64,000 nucleotides of DNA, taken from positions 1,488,001-1,552,000 of the forward strand of contig NC_064040.1 of the NCBI RefSeq assembly GCF_932526225.1, read 5' to 3'. This DNA comes from Nematostella vectensis. Lineage: Eukaryota > Cnidaria > Anthozoa > Actiniaria > Edwardsiidae. The notes under the pieces are model-generated. The model saw only the letters and a program-made list of their open reading frames with translations, was not told the origin of the DNA and did no database searches. This document shows positions 1-10,484 of this stretch, piece after piece; positions within the stretch are counted from its first letter, which is position 1; every line of letters starts with the position of its first letter. Both the position numbers and the translations under genes were made by a program.

Positions 1-1070
1 GTCGATTTGAGCGGGAGCTCAAAGTCCACGGTGGTCTCCCCAGTCCCTCGCAGTCAAATATCCATCTGGCTGTGGGGGCTCTGAGGATGAGTTCGCGCAA
101 AAGCACGAGTTTGTCTCCGTCACGCATTCGAAGAATGTACGACAAACCCCGCCTGATAAGACCTGCTGTCAGATTGGACACACTTATCCCGCCACCCATT
201 GCGGTCACCCGCGAGCGCAGCGACTCGCTCAACACCGTCAACATCGGCCTGCTCCCCCCGGACTGGGACGGCGACTTGGAAATGTTGTATTACACTCAAG
301 AGGACAAAGAACAAAGCGAGGGGGGGGAGGGAGAACTTCACGCATTCCCCCCCAGGCTACCCCCTAGTGGGGCTAGCAGGAGCAATTCTGCCGTAGAGGG
401 GAGGGACGGAATTAAACGGCAAGCGCTGACACTGTGGGGAGGGGACGAGTCCCAGCCAGGCAGGAGCAATTCTGCCGTAGAGAGAAGGGACGGGACACAA
501 AGGCAAGCTCTTACTGTGTGGGGAGGGGACGGGTTTCCCCCGGGTAGAAGCAACTCTGCCGTGGAGGGGAGAGACGGATCACGGAAAAACTTGACTGTGT
601 GGGGAGGGGACGGGTTCCCCCCGGGTAGAAGCAACTCTGCCGTGGAGGGGAGAGACGGATCACGGAGAAACTTGACTGTGTGGGGAGGGGATGGGTTTCC
701 TCCGGGTAGAAGCAACTCTGCCGTGGAGGGGAGAGACGGATCACGGAGAAACTTGACTGTGTGGGGAGGGGACGGGTTTCCCCCGGGTAGAAGCAATTCT
801 TACGCGGAGAGGAGGGACGGATCAAGGAGAAATTTGACTGTGTTGGGAGGGGACGGCTCTCCCCCGGGTAGAAGCAATTCTTACGTGGAGAGGAGGGACG
901 GATCAAGGAGAAACTTGACTGTGTGGGATGGGGACGGGTTTACCACGGATAGAAGCAATTCTAACGTGGAGGGAGGGGAAGGGACAAAGCATGAGCTGAC
1001 TTTCTTGGGAAGGGAGTGGTTTTCCTCGGGACGTAAATTAAGGAGCATGAGTTCAGAGACTCAGTGCTGA
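1..1070 (+). CDS. 3' part of an unidentified gene with a C-terminal 27-residue repeat
   Basis: The frame is open from the window edge to a TGA at 1068-1070, so this is the last coding exon or the 3' end of a longer gene; the true start lies outside. An internal ATG lies at 87. The non-repetitive part (to about residue 95 from position 72) is rich in Ser, Arg and Pro and includes an acidic stretch around DWDGDLEML. From about position 373 the protein is eight imperfect copies of a 27-residue unit built around RSNSAVEGRDG and LTVWGGDG. The unit length is a multiple of three, so the frame survives changes in copy number. I do not recognise the family. A basic, repetitive, low-complexity tail suggests a disordered region. 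An AATAAA at 1661-1666 could be its polyadenylation signal. Confidence 0.6.
   Translation, partial: RFERELKVHGGLPSPSQSNIHLAVGALRMSSRKSTSLSPSRIRRMYDKPRLIRPAVRLDTLIPPPIAVTRERSDSLNTVNIGLLPPDWDGDLEMLYYTQEDKEQSEGGEGELHAFPPRLPPSGASRSNSAVEGRDGIKRQALTLWGGDESQPGRSNSAVERRDGTQRQALTVWGGDGFPPGRSNSAVEGRDGSRKNLTVWGGDGFPPGRSNSAVEGRDGSRRNLTVWGGDGFPPGRSNSAVEGRDGSRRNLTVWGGDGFPPGRSNSYAERRDGSRRNLTVLGGDGSPPGRSNSYVERRDGSRRNLTVWDGDGFTTDRSNSNVEGGEGTKHELTFLGREWFSSGRKLRSMSSETQC
373..1035 (+). repeat. 81-bp coding tandem repeat, 8 units
   Basis: Eight head-to-tail units of 81 bp lie inside the preceding reading frame. The central units (about 545-785) are nearly identical, while both edges have diverged. That pattern fits an array homogenised in the middle by unequal exchange. 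Confidence 0.85.
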
Positions 1071-1687
1071 TCAGTAACAATGACGTCACAATGGTCACAT
1101 TTCGGTAATGCGGCACTCTCGAGCTTGATAGGATAAGCGTGTGATTTTCTTGTTGTGTGTATACAGCTGATCTATAAAAGGGTGGTAATTTTAGAAAATG
1201 TGACTCATGAATCTATTTTTCGGGAAGAAATGGTTGCATGCTCGAATTTATTCTGCTTCGCAAACAGTCCTCTGTATTGGCCTGTAACCTGACATTCAAT
1301 ATGCACCGAATACGTCATGTAGAATATATTGTGTTTAGATGGACACCCTATTGAAGATCAGCTTTATATAAAATCAAACAAATACATACACAACTAACAC
1401 TGTCTCTCTCTATAATATATCAGAAAATAACAATTTTTTACCACAGTTTTTGATTTGACAAAAAAGCCTTGTATAAATGTCTATCTTATTTGTGTATATT
1501 AGCAATATTCCATATGTGAATTTTATAAACTAGATTTCATACTTTGTCATGCTGGTCACTCCTTTGGTAATAGAAGTGTAACGGAATGTATGCATAATAA
1601 TGAGTTATTATTTTTCTACTTTTCTTCCTGCAATGGTTGAACACCGTGAAGAGTCTATTTAATAAATGCTCATGTCGCTTTCTTTTT
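1071..1687. other. Intergenic, 3' UTR candidate
   Basis: AT-rich sequence without a recognisable gene. The only landmark is AATAAA at 1661-1666, just before the minisatellite. Confidence 0.4.
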
Positions 1688-4225
1688 ACTGGCCCCGACA
1701 CACCACCTGACACATGTATGCTGGTGTTCATATGACTGGTCCCGACACACACCCTGACACATGTATGCTAGTATTCATTTGACTGGCCCCGACACACACC
1801 CTGACACATGTGGGCTAGTGGTCATTTGACTGGCCCCGACACACACCCTGACACATGTATGCTAAAGTGTTCATTTGACTGGTCCCGACACACACCCTGA
1901 CACATGTGGGCTAGTGGTCATTTGACTGGCCCCGACACACACCCTGACACATGTATGCTAAAGTGTTCATTTGACTGGTCCCGACACACACCCTGACACA
2001 TGTATGCTAGTATTCATTTGACTGGCCCCGACACACACCCTGAAACATGTATGCTAGTGTTCATTTGACTGGCCCCGACACACACCGTGACACATGTGGG
2101 CTAGTGTTCATTTGACTGGCCCTGACACACACCGTGACACATGTATGCTAAAGTGTTCATTTGACTGGTCCCGACACACACCCTGACACATGTATGCTAG
2201 TATTCATTTGACTGGCCCCGACACACACCCTGACACATGTATGCTAGTGTTCATTTGACTGGCCCCGACACACACCCTGACACATGTATGCTAGTGTTCA
2301 TTTGACTGGCCCCGACACACACCCTGACACATGTATGCTTAAGTGTTCATTTGACTGGTCCCGACACACACCCTGACACATGTATGCTAGTATTCATTTG
2401 ACTGGCCCCGACACACACCCTGACACATGTATGCTAGTGTTCATTTGACTGGCCCCGACACACACCCTGACACATGTGGGCTAGTGTTCATTTGACTGGC
2501 CCCGACACACACCCTGACACATGTGGGCTAGTGTTCATTTGACTGGCCCCGACACACACCCTGACACATGTGGGCTAGTGTTCATTTGACTGGCCCCGAC
2601 ACACCCTGACACATTTATGCTAGTATTCATTTGACTGGCCCCGACACACACCCTGACACATGTATGCTAGTGTTCATTTGACTGGCCCCGACACACACCG
2701 TGACACATGTATGCTAAAGTGTTCATTTGACTGGTTTCGACACACACCCTGACACATGTATGCTAGTATTCATTTGACTGGCCCCGACACACACCCTGAC
2801 ACATGTATGCTAGTGTTCATTTGACTGGCCCCGACACACACCCTGACACATGTATGCTAGTGTTCATTTGACTGGCCCCGACACACACCCTGACACATGT
2901 ATGCTTAAGTGTTCATTTGACTGGTCCCGACACACACCCTGACACATGTATGCTAGTATTCATTTGACTGGCCCCGACACACACCCTGACACATGTATGC
3001 TAGTGTTCATTTGACTGGCCCCGACACACACCCTGACACATGTATGCTAGTGTTCATTTGACTGGCCCCGACACACACCCTGACACATGTGGGCTAGTGT
3101 TCATTTGACTGGCCCCGACACACACCCTGACACATGTGGGCTAGTGTTCATTTGACTGGCCCCGACACACACCCTGACACATGTATGCTAGTATTCATTT
3201 GACTGGCCCCGACACACACCCTGACACATGTATGCTAGTGTTCATTTGACTGGCCCCGACACACCCTGACACATGTGGGCTAGTGTTCATTTGACTGGCC
3301 CCGACACACACCCTGACACATGTGGGCTAGTGTTCATTTGACTGGCCCCGACACACCCTGACACATGTATGCTAGTATTCATTTGACTGGCCCCGACACA
3401 CACCCTGACACATGTATGCTAGTGTTCATTTGACTGGCCCCGACACACCCTGACACATGTGGGCTAGTGTTCATTTGACTGGCCCCGACACACACCCAGA
3501 CACATTTGGGTTAGTGTTCATTTGACTGGCCCCGACGCACATCCTGACACATTTGGGTTAGTGTTCATTTGACTGGCCCCGACACACACCCTGACACATG
3601 TATGCTAGTGTTCATTTGACTGGCCCCGACACATACCCTGACACATGTATGCTTAAGTGTTCATTTGACTGGTCCCGACACACACCCTGACACATGTATG
3701 CTAGTATTCATTTGACTGGCCCCGACACACACCCTGACACATGTATGCTAGTGTTCATTTGACTGGCCCCGACACACACCCTGACACATGTATGCTAGTG
3801 TTCATTTGACTGGCCCCGACACACACCCTGACACATGTGGGCTAGTGTTCATTTGACTGGCCCCGACACACACCCTGACACATGTGGGCTAGTGTTCATT
3901 TGACTGGCCCCGACACACCCTGACACATGTATGCTAGTATTCATTTGACTGGCCCCGACACACACCCTGACACATGTATGCTAGTGTTCATTTGACTGGC
4001 CCCGACACACCCTGACACATGTGGGCTAGTGTTCATTTGACTGGCCCCGACACACACCCAGACACATTTGGGTTAGTGTTCATTTGACTGGCCCCGACGC
4101 ACATCCTGACACATTTGGGTTAGTGTTCATTTGACTGGCCCCGACACACCCCTTGACACATGTAGGTTATTGTTTATTTGACTGGCCCCAACACACATCC
4201 TGACACGTGGGTTAGTGTTCAACTG
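1688..4225. repeat. 47-bp minisatellite, about 54 units
   Basis: The core is TTTGACTGGCCCCGACACAC followed by a CCTGACACATGT segment. Units alternate between ATGCTAGTGTT, ATGCTAAAGTG, ATGCTTAAGTG and GGGCTAGTG endings. Blocks of several units recur in the same order (for example around 2340-2650 and 2900-3200), which shows higher-order duplication. Confidence 0.95.
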
Positions 4226-4489
4226 TATGATTATCTATAATGTGTCCAATATCTATCTAATAAACTGTGTCTCATAATGTGTCAGTATGTCAGCCTCTCG
4301 CCGCTGTGGCCCAGGCCCCCATCCTGGCGTAGCAGGAAGTTTTACGAGTTCATGCCTTGACTCAAATTTCTGTCTCGCGAGTTACTTTCATTTCGATACG
4401 GATTCGACCGTCCACACTACGGACCAAAGTATACGGATTCATTTTGATTCACTTTCGACAGCGTTTTAAAAAGTATCCGGATTCTCTGG
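4226..4489. other. Short unique spacer
   Basis: No gene seen. It holds degenerate relatives of the following repeat (a TATACGGATTC motif near 4430). Confidence 0.4.
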
Positions 4490-4987
4490 ATCCAGCGCGC
4501 GTGTTAGTGTGGAAGAAAGGCCTAAAGGTATCAAAAAGTATACGGATCCAAACGAATCCGTGCTAGTGTGGACGGAAGGCCTAAACGTATCAAAAAGTAT
4601 ACGGATTTTAACGAATCCGTGTTAGTGTGGACGGAAGGCCTAAAGGTATAAAAAAGTATACGGATCCAAACGAATCCGTGTTAGTGTGGACGGAAGGCCT
4701 AAAGGTATCAAAAAGTATACGGATTCAAACGAATCCGTGTTAGTGTGGACGGAAGGCCTAAAGGTATCAAAAAGTATACGGATCCAAACGAATCCGTGTT
4801 AGTGTGGACGGAAGGCCTAAAGGTATCAAAAAGTATACGGATCCAAACGAATCCGTGTTAGTGTGGACGGAAGGCCTAAAGGTATCAAAAAGTATACGGA
4901 TCCAAACGAATCCGTGTTAGTGTGGACGGAAGGCCTAAAGGTATCAAAAAGTATACGGATTCAAACGAATCCGTGTTAGTGTGGACC
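4490..4987. repeat. 59-bp tandem repeat, about 8 units
   Basis: Units contain GGACGGAAGGCCTAAAGGTA and an AAGTATACGGATCC segment. The spacing between identical motifs is 59 bp (for example 4621 to 4680). The internal units differ at only one or two positions, so the array is young. Confidence 0.95.
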
Positions 4988-5902
4988 CTTGGTCCTGTCA
5001 TGCCTTAAACGCCAGTCACGCGTGAACTTATTATCAACATGCTGGCCATGTGTTGCAACGAAAGTGGAATTCTCCGAAGCTAGTTCCAGGTTGAGACCTT
5101 CCAGCTTAGACGACCAGAGCCGGACCGTCAAGACGATAGTCATCAGTTTGAGTTCATTGATATGCAGTTTTATAGCCTGGACCCAAGGCGGAAGCCGAAG
5201 GTAAAAGTATTCGCCAAAGCAGATCGCACCAGCGCTGGCCAAGCATGAATCCGTTGAAAAGAGCTCCACGTTGGCTATAGTGATATTGACGGGTATAACT
5301 GAGACACCATTTTAAAACTAGGGATGAACTTTATAAAAATGTAAGGTTTATTTACATTGCTGTTTCTACGGCAACGGAACGGTGAACCTGTTAAATTCAC
5401 TATTCGCGAATTGCTGTTCGCTACAGGGAAATTTTTAATAAATAAGCTATCAGATATTGTACATCAGAACTTGATCGACACTTAGAGGAAGTTTTATTAA
5501 AAGCTATTAGAGGAATTCCGAGATATTGGCGTATTTTTATTTTCAGTCACTCACTGTTATTTACCTACTTTGAAATTCGCCCCTGAAAAGAATCCATAGG
5601 CGGGCAAGGATTTTTTTCACCATTGTTATATAGCTACCTCCTATTTCTAATAGCATACCAATATTAAAAGCAATCTTTTTTTTTTTTTTATCGTTAGTTT
5701 TAGGGGCCATTCCGGGGACTATATGATACTTTCAAAATGGAGAAAATAATTTTTTGCTTTTTTGGCCGCCAAATAAAATTTCGCCGATTAATTTTTTCGT
5801 CGTTTTCGTAGAATAAAATTAACATATTGAGAAACATTCGGGATAATTTTGAGCTCCATTGAAGGGTTGTAAGTAATCGATTAGAGTTTTTGAAAATCCA
5901 AT
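4988..5902. other. Unique sequence without a recognisable gene
   Basis: Short open frames occur on both strands around 4976-5269 but resemble nothing I know and lack splice or start context. The rest is AT-rich with a poly-T run near 5677. Confidence 0.4.
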
Positions 5903-5941
5903 GAAGGATTGGGTATGGGCGTAATTCATACCCAATCCTTC
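5903..5941. repeat. Perfect 15-bp inverted repeat (hairpin)
   Basis: GAAGGATTGGGTATG at 5903-5917 is followed after 9 bases by its exact reverse complement at 5927-5941. It could form a stem-loop or be a remnant of a small foldback element. Confidence 0.8.
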
Positions 5942-5993
5942 TCATATCCCACTTGTCTACCAATCAAAACGAACGTTCTAGCTAGCTTATAAC

Positions 5994-6528
5994 TGTGAAC
6001 TTTAAAAGCACACTAGCATACACACATTGGCACCAGTCGGGCCAAGACGGGACGCTAGCACAGTCTATTACCCGTGCAGTTCGGCAACCATGGACAGCTG
6101 TTTCGTCCTTATTAGGACTCGTCAGCATGGCATAGCCGGTTTGCCTCAGTTAAACTTCATCGGCAAAAAAACTGCAGGGCGACTTCGACTTAAACCACAG
6201 CTTAGATCCATGTGGGATCCAGAGCTGCGACCGGGCTAGCGTGATGCCAATTGTGCGGACCACGCATGCGACCTTTGCTAGTCTAAAACTCCGTCGGATA
6301 GCCAAACCATCCTTGCGAGTATGTATACATAAATGTGAACTTTAAAAGCACACTAGCATACACACATTGGCACCAGTCGGGCCAAGACGGGACGCTAGCA
6401 CAGTCTATTACCCGTGCAGTTCGGCAACCATGGACAGCTGTTTTGTCCTTATTAGGACTCGTCAGCATGGCATAGCCGGTTTTTTTGCCGATGAAGTTTA
6501 ACTGAGGCACTAGTGTGCTTTTAAAGTC
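5994..6528. mobile_element. MITE-like element with TIRs and a 12-bp flanking duplication
   Basis: The ends carry the inverted repeat ACTTTAAAAGCACACTAG. CTAGCTTATAAC occurs directly outside both ends (5982-5993 and 6529-6540) and looks like a target site duplication. Inside, a block of about 150 bp (from GCACACTAGCATACACACAT to CATAGCCGG) is present twice in direct orientation at about 6008 and 6351. The sequence after it, ending in a TTCATCGGCAAAAA motif, is inverted in the second copy. No coding capacity is seen. Confidence 0.7.
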
Positions 6529-6540
6529 CTAGCTTATAAC

Positions 6541-7396
6541 AGTAGATAGAATTACATGGGTTCCAGGGCTGTTAAAATGAGTAAGAAGCAAGGAAAGCCG
6601 TCGCTAAACTCTGCGATTCTGAATTGAGGCAAAATAAAAAAAAGCTCAAAAAGTGTGAAAAATCGATGTTTGTCATGTGAAAGTTTGCAAGGAAAAGGGA
6701 GGTTGTCACGAATCCAGTGAACCAAGAATCTCTTCTTAAATGCAACTATTGTGTACTTATTTAACGTGATTTATATGTGGGTTTGATTGTTCTTTTTATT
6801 GTTAAGCTGAAGTCAAATAATGTTTGTGTGTTTTTAAACAATCATGAGCTTGTTATTTCAAGGTGCGTTTACAGAATAGGCTGAGGGGGTTTCCGCAGTC
6901 ATAGGTATCATATTGAAAAAGCATAATATTTGAAGATTCTTTTATAAGGAATGGTCCACCTTTGGGCGGCCAAGGGGGGGTGCACGCGTACTCTGCGAAA
7001 CCCCCCCCCCCCCCCTGTGTACGCGCATGATTTCTCTCTCTAAGCAATGAAATGAAATGTTTGTCATTTGTATAGCGCACTTTAACATACAAAATGATAA
7101 AATACGCTTCACATGTGACTGACTTAACTTGTCAGTGTGTAGATACGGACTGCTCCACGCAGTTTACAATCATGAGTGTGTTAGTGTGTAGGCATTGTCA
7201 CTGAAGATGGTAACCACGGGCCAGCGTCCCCAGCGGTTTTTTTACGTCCCCTAATACAGGTTAGTGATATGCGATGAGAGACGGGACCTCCGGCTTAACG
7301 TCCTTATCCGAGAAGACGAGGGATTCACCGTCCCAATGTGCAGTAAATAAGCGAACAAGCTGACTGTAACTAGGAGCTGTATTCACCAAGAAACAA
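6541..7396. other. AT-rich spacer without a gene
   Basis: Contains a C14-type homopolymer near 7001-7014 and nothing else that I can support. Confidence 0.35.
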
Positions 7397-8490
7397 GTGC
7401 TTACGTGTGACTTGGCCTCGTCTCCATGTGTGACTTGGCCTCGTCTCCATCTGTGACTTGGCCTCGTCTTCATGCGTGACTTGGCCTCGTCTCCATGTGT
7501 GACTTGGCCTTGTTTCCATGTGTGACTTGGCCTCGTCTCCATGTGTACCTTGGCCACGTCTCCATGTGTGACTTGGCCTCGTCTCCATCTGTGACTTGGC
7601 CTCGTCTTCATGCGTGACTTGGCCTCGTCTCCATGTGTGACTTGGCCTTGTTTCCATGTGTGACTTGGCTTCGTCTCCATGTGTACCTTGGCCACGTCTC
7701 CATGTGTGACTTGGCTTCGTCTTCATGTGTGACTAGGCCTCGTCTCCATGTGTGACTTGGCCTTGTTTCTATGTGTGACTTGGCCTCGTCTCCATGTGTA
7801 CCTTGGCCACGTCTCCATGTGTGACTTGGCCTTGTTTCTATGTGTGACTTGGCCTCGTCTCCATGTGTACCTTGGCCTCGTCTTCATGTGTGACTTGCCT
7901 CGTCTCCATGTGTGACTTGGCCTCGTCTTCATGCGTGACTTGGCCTCGTCTCCATGTGTGACTTGGCCTTGTTTCCATGTGTGACTTGGCCTCGTCTCCA
8001 TGTGTACCTTGGCCACGTCTCCATGTGTGACTTGGCCTCGTCTCCATCTGTGACTTGGCCTAGTCTTCATGCGTGACTTGGCCTCGTCTCCATGTGTGAC
8101 TTGGCCTTGTTTCCATGTGTGACTTGGCTTCGTCTCCATGTGTACCTTGGCCACGTCTCCATGTGTGACTTGGCTTCGTCTTCATGTGTGACTAGGCCTC
8201 GTCTCCATGTGTGACTTGGCCTTGTTTCTATGTGTGACTTGGCCTCGTCTCCATGTGTACCTTGGCCACGTCTCCATGTGTGACTTGGCCTTGTTTCTAT
8301 GTGTGACTTGGCCTCGTCTCCATGTGTACCTTGGCCTCGTCTTCATGTGTGACTTGCCTCGTCTCCATGTGTGACTTGGCTTCGTCTCCATGTGTGACTT
8401 GGCTTCGTCTCCATGTGTGACTTGGCTCCGTCTTCATGTGTGACTTGGCCTTGTCTCCATGTGTGACTTGGCCTCGTCTTCATGCCTGAC
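7397..8490. repeat. 23-bp minisatellite with higher-order structure
   Basis: The unit is GTGACTTGGCCTCGTCTCCAT plus two bases. Variants (GTACCTTGGCCACG, CTTGTTTCTATG, CGTCTTCATGCG) recur in a fixed order, so a block of many units has itself been duplicated (about 7400-7730 versus about 7890-8210). Because 23 is not a multiple of three, the open minus-strand frames cycle through three phases and are artefacts. Confidence 0.95.
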
Positions 8491-8575
8491 TTATCACAGC
8501 GTATGCCGTAGATACGTGCGTGACAGGCTGATAACAAGGCGTGACCACTGCGTGTCGTGTTGACTCGTGCGTGCT

Positions 8576-8660
8576 CAATGCGTTACATACCTCAATGCGT
8601 TACATACCTCAATGCGTTACATACCTCAATGCGTTACATACCTCAATGCGTTACATACCG
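8576..8660. repeat. 17-bp tandem repeat, 5 units
   Basis: Five identical copies of CAATGCGTTACATACCT lie in tandem. Confidence 0.95.
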
Positions 8661-10420
8661 GGTGCTATCAAAATAGACGCATGCCTTTCCTAATAGGAAC
8701 GTGGGAGTTGACCCTTGCATGGGCCATGAGACCTCGCTAAAGATTCAAAAAGCTACTTAGGCTCCTATTGAGAGCCTGACAGAGCAGGCCCTGAGTTATA
8801 AATAGATGTGCTGTCCATCCATAGCAAAGCGGGCGCAGCCTTCGCCATTTCAGAAGCGTTCTCGCTATGCTAAAATGCAACGAAAAGCAAAATGCACGGC
8901 TCTCGCATAAGAGATCAGACAGTTTGGCAAACACTATTATGTGTCCCTATCAGCACTCACCCAACCTCTTATCTTCGTGTTTTGATTATGAAATATTTTG
9001 GGAAAAGGGCGCCCCACGGTCCGTAGGTTGGAGGGCGTGACGCATATGTGTGACGGGCGTGACAAGCCAAGTGCCCACTCTGCGTTACGAGATCATAACA
9101 GAGATTAGGGACTGGATATTCAGTCTGTAACTTTCAGTTAGGGACCGGATAATCAGTCTAACTATAAGTTCACACCCCGCACATGGAAGGTTATCTGTTA
9201 GACTGTTAGTTATCGGTTTTTGGCCTTACGCGGACTTGAGCAATTTAGGAAATTAATTTTAGGATTTTAGGTCAAGCATCTTTGAGGGTACTGAAGAATA
9301 AACCGTCGATTTAATCCCGGATATATGCGGCGTGAAGACGTGGAGCCAGGATTTACCGAGGGAGTGAGGCATACCAAGATAAAACACAATGTCGAAAAGT
9401 TTATTCCATAAGGATATTCGAAATCAGAAAAAAAAACACAAGACCTATAACTTGCCAACGTAATGTTATCCAACTTCTCTTATTTTGTCTAAACAGCTAA
9501 ATAAATGGCATAAATAAATGGATAAATTTAATGGCAAAAATGCTGATCAGTACTGCATCATACCACTTGCTTCAAGTATTCGAATATTTGTAATAGTTTG
9601 CAGAGTTCTTAGCATAATTCAATCCGTGGGACTATTTCACTGGTGCAGGCGATATTGATCGAGTATTTGAAATCAATTGTCATTAATCCGGAACGTTCTA
9701 ATAGTTTTTTATGCCATTTTTTTCAAATGACGTGACAATTTTGTCTTGGGAGTATAAACCAAGGAGTTTTTAGAAATGAGAAAAGTAAAACAACACGCTA
9801 AATGAGGCACTATTACAAGCATGTCTTTGATGGCCTTGGTTAGACAATTATAAAGATGAATAAAGTTTATTGTATTGATGTTGTTTTTTAAGAATACATT
9901 TTTTTTATAATTTGCACATACCTAAAATTTGTCAATTCTGAGTAATTCCCAGGAAGATTTAAAAGGAAACGTGTTATTTTGCCGTCAGGTTTCTATGTAG
10001 AATTCTTATGACCCCGGAGGTTTTAAGACCTCTTTCTATTCTTTGCTAACAATCTAATTGCGTCAAATAATATACCAATAAACTGTATAACCCTTGCACT
10101 CATATACACCTTGGATATTGTTATCATTGTTCACATATACACCTTGGATATTGTTATCATTGTTCACATATACATCCGGGATATTGGCCCGCTTGTTCTC
10201 GGCTATAGTAACGCCTACTGTGCGTGGTCTTCCGCGTGTTGGACAATAGGATATTTCTGGGCTGAGTAATTACGTGATGGGTACGCTCTATGGGCTAGTC
10301 GATAGCTGTCGTCGCGTACGCAATAAGTTGCGGCGTTGCTAATCGCCGTGGTATTAAGTTCCTAAGTCCCGATTTTTTGTCGGTGACGACGTCTCTACTA
10401 CGATTACACGAGGGAGGCGT
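8661..10420. other. Intergenic region upstream of the FGF gene
   Basis: No gene recognised. A 33-bp unit containing TATACACCTTGGATATTG is repeated about three times at 10087-10185. The rest is AT-rich and unstructured to my eye. Confidence 0.4.
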
Positions 10421-10428
10421 TATATATA
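10421..10428 (+). promoter_or_regulatory. TATA box of the FGF gene
   Basis: TATATATA lies 57 bp upstream of the FGF start codon in otherwise GC-balanced sequence. A transcription start about 30 bp downstream would leave a short 5' UTR of roughly 30 bases. Confidence 0.55.
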
Positions 10429-10484
10429 CCATGCGTGAGAGGTGAGAGCTTATGCTACACAACACACACACAAACTTCTTCACT

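Noticed and set aside
1688..4225. Possible CRISPR-like array of regularly spaced repeats
   Set aside because: The repeats are contiguous with no unique spacers, and the context is an animal genome. It is a minisatellite.
4976..5269. 97-codon minus-strand frame
   Set aside because: It overlaps the edge of the 59-bp repeat, has no recognisable domain and no splice support.
7261..8391. Basic, Met/Thr/His-rich minus-strand frames
   Set aside because: They are produced by the 23-bp minisatellite cycling through phases.
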